The position numbers and the translations under genes are program-made. A DNA stretch of 6,346 bases, from contig JAADIF010000090.1 of NCBI GenBank assembly GCA_013151465.1, forward strand, positions 1 to 6,346, written 5' to 3'. The DNA is from Microcaldota archaeon (GTDB lineage Archaea > Aenigmatarchaeota > Aenigmatarchaeia > QMZP01 > QMZT01). The notes below the pieces were generated by a model that saw nothing but the letters and a program-made list of their open reading frames with translations, was not told the origin of the DNA and ran no database searches. Below, piece after piece: positions 1 to 5,138 of this stretch; within the stretch, counting starts at the first letter, position 1; every line of letters starts with the position of its first letter.

Positions 1-42
1 TTGAGCTATTTCACTGGCCGCTTGCTCGCCCCTGTTTTTTGC

Positions 43-82
43 TGACGGATTATTTTTTTGGGCATTTAGCTAAAATCCGTCA
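43..82 (+). repeat. 9-bp perfect inverted repeat with T-tract, possible terminator or operator
   Basis: TGACGGATT at 43-51 is repeated as its exact reverse complement AATCCGTCA at 74-82, with a 22-base spacer, and is followed at once by TTTTT (83-87). Read as RNA it could form a stem-loop ending a gene that lies left of the window. Its place about 70 bases before the DAHP synthase start would also suit an operator. The spacer is long for an intrinsic terminator, and archaea mostly terminate on T-tracts without hairpins, so the role is undecided. No convincing gene was seen in bases 1-96. Confidence 0.4.
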
Positions 83-134
83 TTTTTGGCAACAATTTGC
101 GGGTGAGCCCAAGCTATATCACTAGCGATGAAAT

Positions 135-144
135 GGAGGAGGAG
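135..144 (+). promoter_or_regulatory. Strong ribosome binding site that decides the DAHP synthase start
   Basis: GGAGGAGGAG ends six bases before the ATG at 151. An in-frame TTG at 97 would lengthen the protein by 18 residues, but it has no comparable site. The extra residues would also precede the point where the family's N-terminal ferredoxin-like domain normally begins. The ATG at 151 is therefore preferred. Confidence 0.75.
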
Positions 145-150
145 TTGAAA

Positions 151-1227
151 ATGTCAATAATAATGGAGCCGGGCGCATCGGATTATCAGATCAGGAATGT
201 CGTGAAGAAAATGAAAACTTATGGTGTCGATGTTCTGAAAGTTAAGGGAAAATATCAGACATTTCTTGGTGCAATTGGAGATGAAAGCAGGCTGGATTTT
301 GATGCGTTGAGCGCGATGGACGGGGTTGAAAGGACAAATCCTGTGCAAATTGATGTTAAATATCCTCTTGTAAACCGCAGATTCAAAAATGATGATACGA
401 TTGTTGAAATCGGGGACGGGAAGACAAATAAAGTATATATAGGAGGGGAAAAACCGGTGTATATAGCAGGTCCCTGCTCTGTTGAGTCGCTTGAGCAGAT
501 GAGAGAAGTTGCCGGCTATGTTGCAAACCTTGCCGCAAAAGATAATTACGGCCAATACATGCTTCGCGGGGGCGTCTGGAAACCGAGGACCAACCCTCAC
601 ACGTTCCAGGGGCTGGGTGAGGAGGGCCTAAATATTCTGGCAAGAATCAGGGATGAATTTGGCCTTCCTGTAGTGACTGAAGGCATGAGGGAAGAGCATA
701 TGCAAAAGATTGCAGATAGCGCTGATGCAATCCAGATAGGGGCACGGCATATGCAGGCGTATGATCTTCTCAAGGCCGCAGGCAAAACGGGAAAACCTGT
801 CATATTCAAGAAAGGGACAGACCATTCGGTAGAGGAATTCCTCCAGGCTTCAGAATACATACTCGTCGGCGGCAACGGGAAAGGTCAGAGCGGCATCGTG
901 TTCTGCCCACGAGGAAGCCACACAAAGGACGTAAAATACATAAGGAACAGGCCGGATACAGAAGCGCTTCTTGTGCTTAGTGCTGAAACGTATTTCCCTG
1001 CCATATTTGACCCGTCGCATAGCATAGGGAGAAGAGAATACGTGGGGAATGTGAGTGCTGCGGCAATGGCCATGGGAGCTCACGGACTATTGATAGAGGT
1101 CCACCCGGATCCGCAAAAAGCGATGACCGATGCCATGCAACAGGTAACACCCGGTGAATTTAAACAGATTGTAAATGCATGCAATGGCATCCATAAGATG
1201 AGAAGAGAGTATGATATATTGAGGTAA
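151..1227 (+). CDS. aroF: 3-deoxy-7-phosphoheptulonate (DAHP) synthase, type I-beta with N-terminal regulatory domain
   Basis: Cytosolic enzyme that condenses phosphoenolpyruvate with erythrose 4-phosphate to DAHP, the entry step of the shikimate pathway to Phe, Tyr and Trp. The 358-aa protein is close to the Thermotoga-type length (about 340). Residues 1-70 (MSIIMEPGASDYQIRNVVKK onward) match the ferredoxin-like domain that in Thermotoga mediates feedback inhibition by aromatic amino acids. After a linker comes the TIM barrel: IAGPCSVES (Cys109), RGGVWKPRTNPHTFQGLGEE (Lys144, Arg146), IGARHMQ, FCPRG, DPSH (His290), IEVHP (Glu316) and AMTDA (Asp327). The Cys, His, Glu and Asp are the expected metal ligands, so it looks active. 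KDO-8-phosphate synthase shares the fold but lacks this N-terminal domain and this RGG..KPRT pattern. The next gene lies 75 bases on, behind its own promoter-like sequence, so it is probably transcribed separately. No other shikimate gene is in the window. Confidence 0.96.
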   Translation: MSIIMEPGASDYQIRNVVKKMKTYGVDVLKVKGKYQTFLGAIGDESRLDFDALSAMDGVERTNPVQIDVKYPLVNRRFKNDDTIVEIGDGKTNKVYIGGEKPVYIAGPCSVESLEQMREVAGYVANLAAKDNYGQYMLRGGVWKPRTNPHTFQGLGEEGLNILARIRDEFGLPVVTEGMREEHMQKIADSADAIQIGARHMQAYDLLKAAGKTGKPVIFKKGTDHSVEEFLQASEYILVGGNGKGQSGIVFCPRGSHTKDVKYIRNRPDTEALLVLSAETYFPAIFDPSHSIGRREYVGNVSAAAMAMGAHGLLIEVHPDPQKAMTDAMQQVTPGEFKQIVNACNGIHKMRREYDILR

Positions 1228-1234
1228 ATGTGCA

Positions 1235-1245
1235 TTTTTCCTTTT
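1235..1245 (+). terminator. T-rich tract after the DAHP synthase gene, possible archaeal terminator
   Basis: TTTTTCCTTTT begins eight bases after the stop codon of the DAHP synthase gene, with no hairpin. T-rich stretches of this kind commonly end archaeal transcripts. The following gene has its own TATA-like sequence, which fits a transcription boundary here. This is a pattern call only. Confidence 0.35.
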
Positions 1246-1260
1246 CATGAACTCTGAACT

Positions 1261-1267
1261 AATATAT
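1261..1267 (+). promoter_or_regulatory. TATA-like box ahead of the NYN-domain gene operon
   Basis: AATATAT lies about 25 bases before position 1290, and the Shine-Dalgarno sequence AGGTGG (1293-1298) precedes the GTG start at 1303. A start site near 1290 would give a very short leader holding just that site. It would serve the run of four genes from 1303 to 3120. Confidence 0.4.
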
Positions 1268-1302
1268 GAATGAGATAGACCAATTTATTAACAGGTGGTT
1301 TA

Positions 1303-1815
1303 GTGTTTTTCAATAAAAAAAGGAAAGGCACCGACAGAAACATTGCAATGTTTGTTGACGGCCCTAACATTCTAAGAAAGGAATTCGGCGTTGACCTTGA
1401 TGACCTTATGCAGATAGTGAAAAAATACGGAAGGGTTATAACAGGGCAGGTTTTTTTGAACCAGCACGCCCCCGAGAAACTCATTGAGGCAATAGGCAAC
1501 GAAGGTCTTGAAACACGTGTCATGCTTGCCGGGGAAATAGACGCAGATGTCGACGTTTCTGTTGCGGTTGCCGCGGTCGAGGCAGCATATGATGACAACA
1601 TAGATATTGTCTGCATCGTTTCAAGGGATGCGGATTATCTTCCTGCTGTCCAGGTAATAAAGAGGAAGGGCAAGAGATTCTTTTCCGTTGGTACAAAACC
1701 CGGATTTTCAAAGGCGCTTCAGAATGCGGCAGATTATGTGGAATTTTTGCCAAATCACAACTCGCGCGAGAGGCGCTCTTCGAGAAGAAGCGTGCGCCAG
1801 AATTCAAAAAGCTGA
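1303..1815 (+). CDS. NYN-domain (PIN-like) protein, TIGR00288-type, putative ribonuclease
   Basis: A 170-aa protein of the archaeal NYN family (LabA/PIN-like fold), thought to act as metal-dependent nucleases on RNA. The targets of this group are not established. Acidic residues typical of the active site are visible: IAMFVDGPN (Asp19, with Asn22), DADVDVSVAV (Asp82, Asp84) and VSRDADYLPAV (Asp109, Asp111). The N-terminus is basic (FFNKKRKGTDR). The C-terminus ends in an Arg/Ser-rich tail from about residue 154 (SRERRSSRRSVRQNSKS), which could bind RNA. The GTG start is supported by AGGTGG four bases upstream and by the domain beginning directly after it. The next gene starts five bases after the stop, so the two are almost surely co-transcribed and possibly translationally coupled. 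Family membership is clear; nuclease activity is inferred. Confidence 0.88.
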   Translation: MFFNKKRKGTDRNIAMFVDGPNILRKEFGVDLDDLMQIVKKYGRVITGQVFLNQHAPEKLIEAIGNEGLETRVMLAGEIDADVDVSVAVAAVEAAYDDNIDIVCIVSRDADYLPAVQVIKRKGKRFFSVGTKPGFSKALQNAADYVEFLPNHNSRERRSSRRSVRQNSKS

Positions 1816-1820
1816 TTGGT

Positions 1821-2477
1821 ATGCGAAAGCTTAGCGAGGAGAAGGCAAGGATACTTGCCAAGAAATGGGGCATTCGTACGGCAAGCGAGCATCTTGCCAG
1901 AACAAAGGAAGCTGCATTGGATTTTGCGAAAAAATCAGGATATCCCGTTGTCGTAAAGATAGCATCTTCTGACATAATACACAAGACGGACTGCGGATGC
2001 GTCATCACTAACATAGGCGATGCGGAGGAACTCGAAAGGGCATTCGATACTGTTATAAGCAATGCAAAAAAAGCGAAAAGGGGCGCAAAGATAAGAGGGG
2101 TGCTTGTTCAGGAGATGGTCAACTCCGGCGAAGCCCGTGAGCTTATCGTGGGGGCTAAGATCGACCCGGATTTCGGTCCGGTTGTAATGTTTGGCCTCGG
2201 CGGCATCCTTGTCGAGGTGCTAAAGGATGTCTCGTTTCGTGTAATACCATTAACAAGAAAGGATGCAGAAGAGATGATAGATGAAATCAGAGGAAACCGC
2301 ATACTTGGTCCTGTAAGGGGCAGAAAGCCTGTAAACAGGAAAAAGCTTGCAGATTGCATCATTGCCGTTTCAAGGATGATGGAAAAGGAAAAAAATATAG
2401 AAGAACTTGACTTAAATCCGCTTTTTGCTGACGCTTCCGGGGTGAAGGCGGTGGATATAAGGATAATGGTAAAATAA
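1821..2477 (+). CDS. acdB: ADP-forming acetate/acyl-CoA ligase beta subunit (ATP-grasp domain)
   Basis: Beta subunit of ADP-forming acetyl-CoA synthetase, which converts an acyl-CoA, ADP and phosphate to the acid, CoA and ATP, a substrate-level phosphorylation step in fermenting archaea. The 218 aa form one ATP-grasp_5 domain, close to the usual length of about 230 for separate beta subunits. Visible motifs are GYPVVVKIASSDIIHKTD (His54, probably the phosphorylated histidine of this subunit), VLVQEMV, FGPVVMFGLGGILVEVLKDV, SFRVIPL, GPVRGRKPV and ELDLNPL. The HKTD motif continues as CGCV where many relatives have VGGV. The alpha subunit, which binds CoA, is not next to it and must lie elsewhere if the enzyme works. 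There is no strong ribosome binding site; with only five bases after the NYN gene, coupled translation is likely. A beta-only protein with another role cannot be excluded. Confidence 0.92.
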   Translation: MRKLSEEKARILAKKWGIRTASEHLARTKEAALDFAKKSGYPVVVKIASSDIIHKTDCGCVITNIGDAEELERAFDTVISNAKKAKRGAKIRGVLVQEMVNSGEARELIVGAKIDPDFGPVVMFGLGGILVEVLKDVSFRVIPLTRKDAEEMIDEIRGNRILGPVRGRKPVNRKKLADCIIAVSRMMEKEKNIEELDLNPLFADASGVKAVDIRIMVK

Positions 2478-2510
2478 GTCAGAAACCAATTATTTATTCG
2501 GGGTGAAGTT

Positions 2511-2825
2511 ATGAATGCTCAGAACGCGTTGATGAAAAAATACGAGATTCTCGTAAGCGAGTGGAACACGCTTTCTCTTGTTATCGCGATAACTTTGGGT
2601 TTTGCGATGCTGAGCCTGTCTATCGGGCTTGCGTATTCAAACAGCATAGTAACTGCGTTTGGCATCGCCGTGATGGTGGCACTCTCAGTTTTTGAGTACC
2701 AATCAAGGAAAATCTACATCGAAAGCAGGGATTATCTGGAAGACGAGATTTTCAAGACAGCGGGAATGAAATCCCCGAGGATTAAAGAAGTAATAACAAA
2801 GGGAACTATAAAGAGGGTGAAATAA
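2511..2825 (+). CDS. Small two-helix membrane protein of unknown function
   Basis: Not recognised. The 104-aa product has a short polar N-terminus, two hydrophobic segments (about 21-42 and 45-62) joined by a very short turn (YSNS), and then about 42 charged residues ending in a basic tail (ITKGTIKRVK). That layout suggests a membrane hairpin with both ends on the same side, probably the cytoplasm. GGGGTGA four bases before the ATG is a good ribosome binding site. It follows the acyl-CoA synthetase gene by 33 bases and is followed after a single base by a coiled-coil protein gene, so these two probably work together, perhaps as anchor and partner. That is inference from spacing only. Confidence 0.75.
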   Translation: MNAQNALMKKYEILVSEWNTLSLVIAITLGFAMLSLSIGLAYSNSIVTAFGIAVMVALSVFEYQSRKIYIESRDYLEDEIFKTAGMKSPRIKEVITKGTIKRVK

Positions 2826-2826
2826 C

Positions 2827-3120
2827 TTGTTTCTGGAAAAGCTGTTTGGCCATAAAAGAAGGATAAGAAAGCTCAGGAAAAAATGGGACAGGGAAAGGGA
2901 GAAAGCGCTGAAGCTAAATGAGCCGTTGCGCTCCAATATGCTGAAGAAACTCGACCAGATAGAGCTGAACCTGCGCACCCTCGAGGAACAGCGCCTGCAC
3001 CGCGTCGAGCTTGCGCGCATTGCAAAGGAGGTCGAGATTGACCTTGAGGAAGTGAAAGCAATGCTCGACGCAAAGGATGATTTTTCAGCTTCCAGGAATA
3101 TCCAAGAGCGGGCATACTAA
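2827..3120 (+). CDS. Small charged coiled-coil protein of unknown function
   Basis: Not recognised. The 97-aa product has an N-terminus rich in Lys and Arg (FLEKLFGHKRRIRKLRKKWD). It is then almost continuously helical and highly charged to about residue 83, with heptad-like leucine and isoleucine spacing (LKKLDQIELNLRTLEEQ) consistent with a coiled coil. It has no signal peptide or membrane segment. The start is TTG, supported by GGTGA six bases upstream, inside the end of the previous gene. The stop of that gene is one base away, so coupling with the two-helix membrane protein is likely. It is the last gene of the rightward run; a leftward ORF ends two bases after it, tail to tail. Confidence 0.72.
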   Translation: MFLEKLFGHKRRIRKLRKKWDREREKALKLNEPLRSNMLKKLDQIELNLRTLEEQRLHRVELARIAKEVEIDLEEVKAMLDAKDDFSASRNIQERAY

Positions 3121-3121
3121 C

Positions 3122-3343
3122 TCACGGCCAAAGCCATGGAAATTTCTTCTTCCTTTCGTCGTCTGATCCGCTTGTAATATATTGCATGCCTCCGGTGGAT
3201 TCGTACCCAGAATTCTTTTTCACATTATGTGTATTGTCATCATCTTCGTATTCATCATCATTGCCGTAGATAATATCCTTTACGTACCGCCTTAATGAAG
3301 AAACATAATCAAGAACTTTCTTCGCATAGGACATCACAATCAT
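3122..3343 (-). CDS. Small acidic hypothetical protein, possible last part of a decaying cluster
   Basis: Not recognised. The 73-aa ORF starts MIVMSYAKKVLDYVSSLRRY, a possible amphipathic helix. It has a very acidic middle (NDDEYEDDDN) and ends with a basic then tryptophan-containing tail (DERKKKFPWLWP). Its ATG overlaps the TGA of the larger upstream ORF (ATGA at 3343-3340), the usual sign of coupled translation. No good ribosome binding site is seen, and the ATG three codons later is an alternative. It ends one base from the end of the rightward operon. The biased composition and uncertain neighbours leave expression open. Confidence 0.45.
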   Translation of the reverse strand: MIVMSYAKKVLDYVSSLRRYVKDIIYGNDDEYEDDDNTHNVKKNSGYESTGGMQYITSGSDDERKKKFPWLWP

Positions 3344-3813
3344 CTCAGGAGAGTGCTTTTTGCCAATAAAGAGCTAGTTTTTGTCGTTCTATTGCCGAAT
3401 CTTTCCATATGCATTTCTTGTATATTTTTCTCAGTGACACTGGCCATCATATGAAAGAACTGGCTTGGATCTTCCTTCGTTGGGTCTACAAGTGTCACCT
3501 CATCGGTTTTGTTTTCTCCAATATCCTGCGTTTTTATGTATCTTCCAAGATAACTCATCGGATCGAAAGAATCGTATTTGCTTTTCACTTTTCTGATACC
3601 GTAAGGGCCTCTCTTTTCATGAAGCGTTTGATTTACGCTGCTTACCGCCTCTATTTCATGGGAACCGTCTTTTGGTCTTTCAAGCGTTTCCGGAATATAT
3701 GATTCATTAACATCGATATCCATGTCAGGTTGCTCGTATAGGTCATTTCCTCCATATTTTTCATTCTCCGGATTATCTAAAGAAATCATACTATCATCCA
3801 TCTTCCTCTTCAT
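3340..3813 (-). CDS. Acidic hypothetical protein, probably the main part of a frameshifted gene
   Basis: Not recognised. The 157-aa ORF is hydrophilic and acidic (DNPENEKYGGNDLYEQPDMD, DSFDPMSYLGRYIKT, TKEDPSQFFHMMASVTEKN), with no membrane segment. The start is uncertain: ATGs at 3813, 3801 and 3789 are all in frame, and AGAGGAAG just after the first could serve a later one. Two things suggest damage. Protein-like sequence runs upstream in two other frames (3908-3794). Near the end, from about 3403, the frame becomes Thr/Ser-rich (NRTTKTSSLLAKST), while the shifted frame reads AIERQKLALYWQKALS before stopping at 3345. It overlaps the following 73-aa ORF by four bases. It could be an intact, fast-evolving gene instead. 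Confidence 0.45.
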   Translation of the reverse strand: MKRKMDDSMISLDNPENEKYGGNDLYEQPDMDIDVNESYIPETLERPKDGSHEIEAVSSVNQTLHEKRGPYGIRKVKSKYDSFDPMSYLGRYIKTQDIGENKTDEVTLVDPTKEDPSQFFHMMASVTEKNIQEMHMERFGNRTTKTSSLLAKSTLLR

Positions 3814-3908
3814 TTTCAGAATCCCAGCTTACGTATTTCTGCCTGTTCTCGCTCCTTATATTGGCATATCTTCCGCCAGCGCCTCTTGTATAATGAACCT
3901 GTCCCACA
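3794..3908 (-). pseudogene. Upstream fragments of the acidic gene, in two other frames
   Basis: Two short open segments read like the missing start of the acidic ORF downstream. From ATG 3908 one frame gives MWDRFIIQEALAEDMPI, then stops at 3855. A second frame, open from GTG 3907 to TGA 3794, includes ANIRSENRQKYVSW and ends DSENEEEDG; its last codons overlap the 157-aa ORF, which carries on in a third frame with DDSMISLDNPEN. Two indels would join the three into one acidic protein of roughly 190 residues. An AT-rich box (CAATAAAAAT, 3937-3928) about 25 bases before the start would suit leaderless transcription. The alternative is a genuine 37-aa small ORF from GTG 3907. Confidence 0.4.
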
Positions 3909-4060
3909 TTAGATTATTTTTTCTGTGATTTTTATTGTTTCTCAGTTGTCAAGAGGAACTATAACCATGATTCTGTTAAATGATTTGCGCTATCCATTAA
4001 TCTATATCTCAATTCAAACGTCTAAATGAAAATGAAGAACCATGGCAAATGATCGGCTGA
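3909..4060. other. Non-coding stretch
   Basis: Apart from the possible TATA-like box at 3928-3937, I see no open frame of more than about 15 codons with protein-like content on either strand, and no convincing hairpin or RNA gene. Confidence 0.5.
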
Positions 4061-4300
4061 TTATTTGGACTTGCCAGTATATTCCTTGATTATCCACTCA
4101 AAGAATTCTTCGGCTTCTTTCTTCGTAATTTCTCTATCATTTCCCTCGAAGTGCGCTTTATTTTTCGAGAGCTGACCCATCTTTGAAATAGTTATAATCA
4201 ACAATGAATATTGTTTTCCGTCGGGCATCCTTCTCATATATCATCTTGGGTCGTCTCCAGAAACCTTTACTGTGAAGAACAGCTGCCTGCTACATATATG
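4061..4300 (-). pseudogene. 58-codon hypothetical ORF with an in-frame stop separating it from upstream coding-like sequence
   Basis: An ORF from ATG 4237 to TAA 4061 encodes 58 aa, starting MRRMPDGKQYSLL and ending in a clear amphipathic helix with an aromatic cluster (EITKKEAEEFFEWIIKEY). GAGAAGG lies just ahead of the second ATG at 4228. The composition is that of a real protein end. The same frame is open upstream of TGA 4243-4241 back to about 4300 and reads QLFFTVKVSGDDPR. The sequence therefore looks like a longer protein interrupted by one stop codon two codons before the apparent start. Either the short ORF is a functional small gene, or the whole is a pseudogene; I favour the latter. 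The family is not recognised. Confidence 0.45.
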
Positions 4301-4475
4301 TCATTGCTCCGGGTTCTATCTTTATGCCACCTTTATATCAGCTAGTGTATTTTACCGATGAGCATCCAATCATTATGGGTATGATCAGCGTTAACGGCGG
4401 CTATATAATATTCTTTTCATGGACATAATAATCATCATCTGCCATCAACAAGTAATTAATATATGAATCTTTCAT
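4293..4475 (-). pseudogene. Decayed coding remnants in shifting frames, one segment AIM24-like
   Basis: Three protein-like pieces follow one another leftward in different frames. From ATG 4475: MKDSYINYLLMADDDYYVHE, stopping at 4401. Then 4416-4345: KEYYIAAVNADHTHNDWMLI and a few more residues. Then 4337-4293: YKGGIKIEPGAMTYM, stopping at 4292. The last contains EPGAMTYM, which resembles the PGAM(V/T)YM signature near the start of AIM24-family (COG2013) proteins; with so few residues this is a hint only. Together with the ORF to the left, these could be one gene broken by several indels and stops. None has a convincing ribosome binding site. Confidence 0.33.
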
Positions 4476-4522
4476 ATGTCACTAAATATACTTATTTTCC
4501 TGCTACACTTCAACTGCTGACG

Positions 4523-4533
4523 AATAAATAATA
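4523..4533 (+). promoter_or_regulatory. Promoter for the archaeosortase gene, leaderless layout
   Basis: AATAAATAATA is centred 25 bases before the ATG at 4553, the usual TATA-to-start-site distance in archaea, and GACGAA lies just upstream where the BRE would be. No Shine-Dalgarno sequence precedes the ATG (TTCATAATA), which agrees with an mRNA beginning at or next to the start codon. Confidence 0.55.
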
Positions 4534-4552
4534 CATTCTTCAATTCATAATA

Positions 4553-5077
4553 ATGAAGTTCCATTTCACACCAGAGCAGCGAAGGTTGCTCTCCGTCCTC
4601 ATATTCCTCGCAAAGATGATTGCGCTTTCTGTCCCTATCTATATAGTGCTTTTTTTCAACATTCCGCTTCATCCGCTTCAGGAGGCGGTTATAGGGCAGT
4701 CTGTTGCTATTTTCAACGCCGCCGGCTACGAGGCGGTGCGCGAGGGCTATCTGATACGCGTAAACAATGATTTCACATTCGGCATATCCGAGGATTGCAC
4801 GCCGTGGAAATCAATATGGCTTCTTTTCGCCCTTATGATAGCGGTCCCCCGCATAGCATGGAAGAGACGCGTCATTGGAATGGTGGCGGGGGCTTTTGCG
4901 CTGTGGGCAGCAAACCTTGCAAGGATATTTTTCATCGTTTATGTGCAGCAGTTATTTGGCTCGCCTGCGGCCATGTTTGTGCACGACTACCTATGGAAAG
5001 CGCTTCTGGTAGTCGTGGTTCTTGGCATATGGGTTGCATGGCTTTCATGGAACGGGAGAATTGATAAATCATATTAA
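4553..5077 (+). CDS. Archaeosortase/exosortase family membrane transpeptidase
   Basis: Integral membrane cysteine transpeptidase of the archaeosortase/exosortase family. Such proteins cut C-terminal sorting signals of secreted proteins and attach the protein to the envelope or a lipid. The 174 aa contain hydrophobic segments at about 13-36, 87-99, 107-133 and 148-166. The three conserved catalytic residues are in the expected order: Cys82 (ISEDCTPWKSIWLLFAL), Arg124 (ANLARIFFIVYV) and His144 (MFVHDYLWK). It is short compared with fused archaeosortases such as ArtA, and resembles the minimal single-domain types; I cannot name the subtype. It stands alone: no candidate substrate with a C-terminal Pro-Gly-Phe-like signal, helix and basic tail is visible here. 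The next gene converges on it. Its GC-rich codons contrast with the AT-rich remnants to the left. The start is supported by the promoter spacing. Confidence 0.88.
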   Translation: MKFHFTPEQRRLLSVLIFLAKMIALSVPIYIVLFFNIPLHPLQEAVIGQSVAIFNAAGYEAVREGYLIRVNNDFTFGISEDCTPWKSIWLLFALMIAVPRIAWKRRVIGMVAGAFALWAANLARIFFIVYVQQLFGSPAAMFVHDYLWKALLVVVVLGIWVAWLSWNGRIDKSY

Positions 5078-5138
5078 GAGATTAAGCTTGTTCTTTCGAA
5101 GACTACAGTCATCACGATAAAATTTACAGATGGATATA

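Noticed and set aside
97..150. TTG start extending the DAHP synthase by 18 residues
   Set aside because: No ribosome binding site, and the extension precedes the normal beginning of the domain; ATG 151 has GGAGGAGGAG at the right distance.
1520..2062. 180-codon open frame on the minus strand
   Set aside because: It lies wholly across the NYN and acyl-CoA synthetase genes, is Ser/Ala-rich in the manner of an antisense frame, and has no family resemblance.
3230..3262. CATCATC-type repeats as a tandem repeat element
   Set aside because: They are the codons of the Asp/Glu run (DDEYEDDD) in the minus-strand ORF.
3409..3702. 97-codon open frame on the plus strand rich in Phe, Ile and Arg
   Set aside because: It mirrors the acidic minus-strand ORF; its aromatic-rich composition is the typical reverse image of Glu/Lys-rich coding sequence, and it has no ribosome binding site.
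4472..4672. 66-codon minus-strand frame over the archaeosortase start
   Set aside because: It overlaps the promoter and N-terminus of a confident gene and has no protein-like features.
4795..5064. 89-codon plus-strand frame inside the archaeosortase gene
   Set aside because: Out-of-frame shadow of a gene whose catalytic residues are all in the longer frame.
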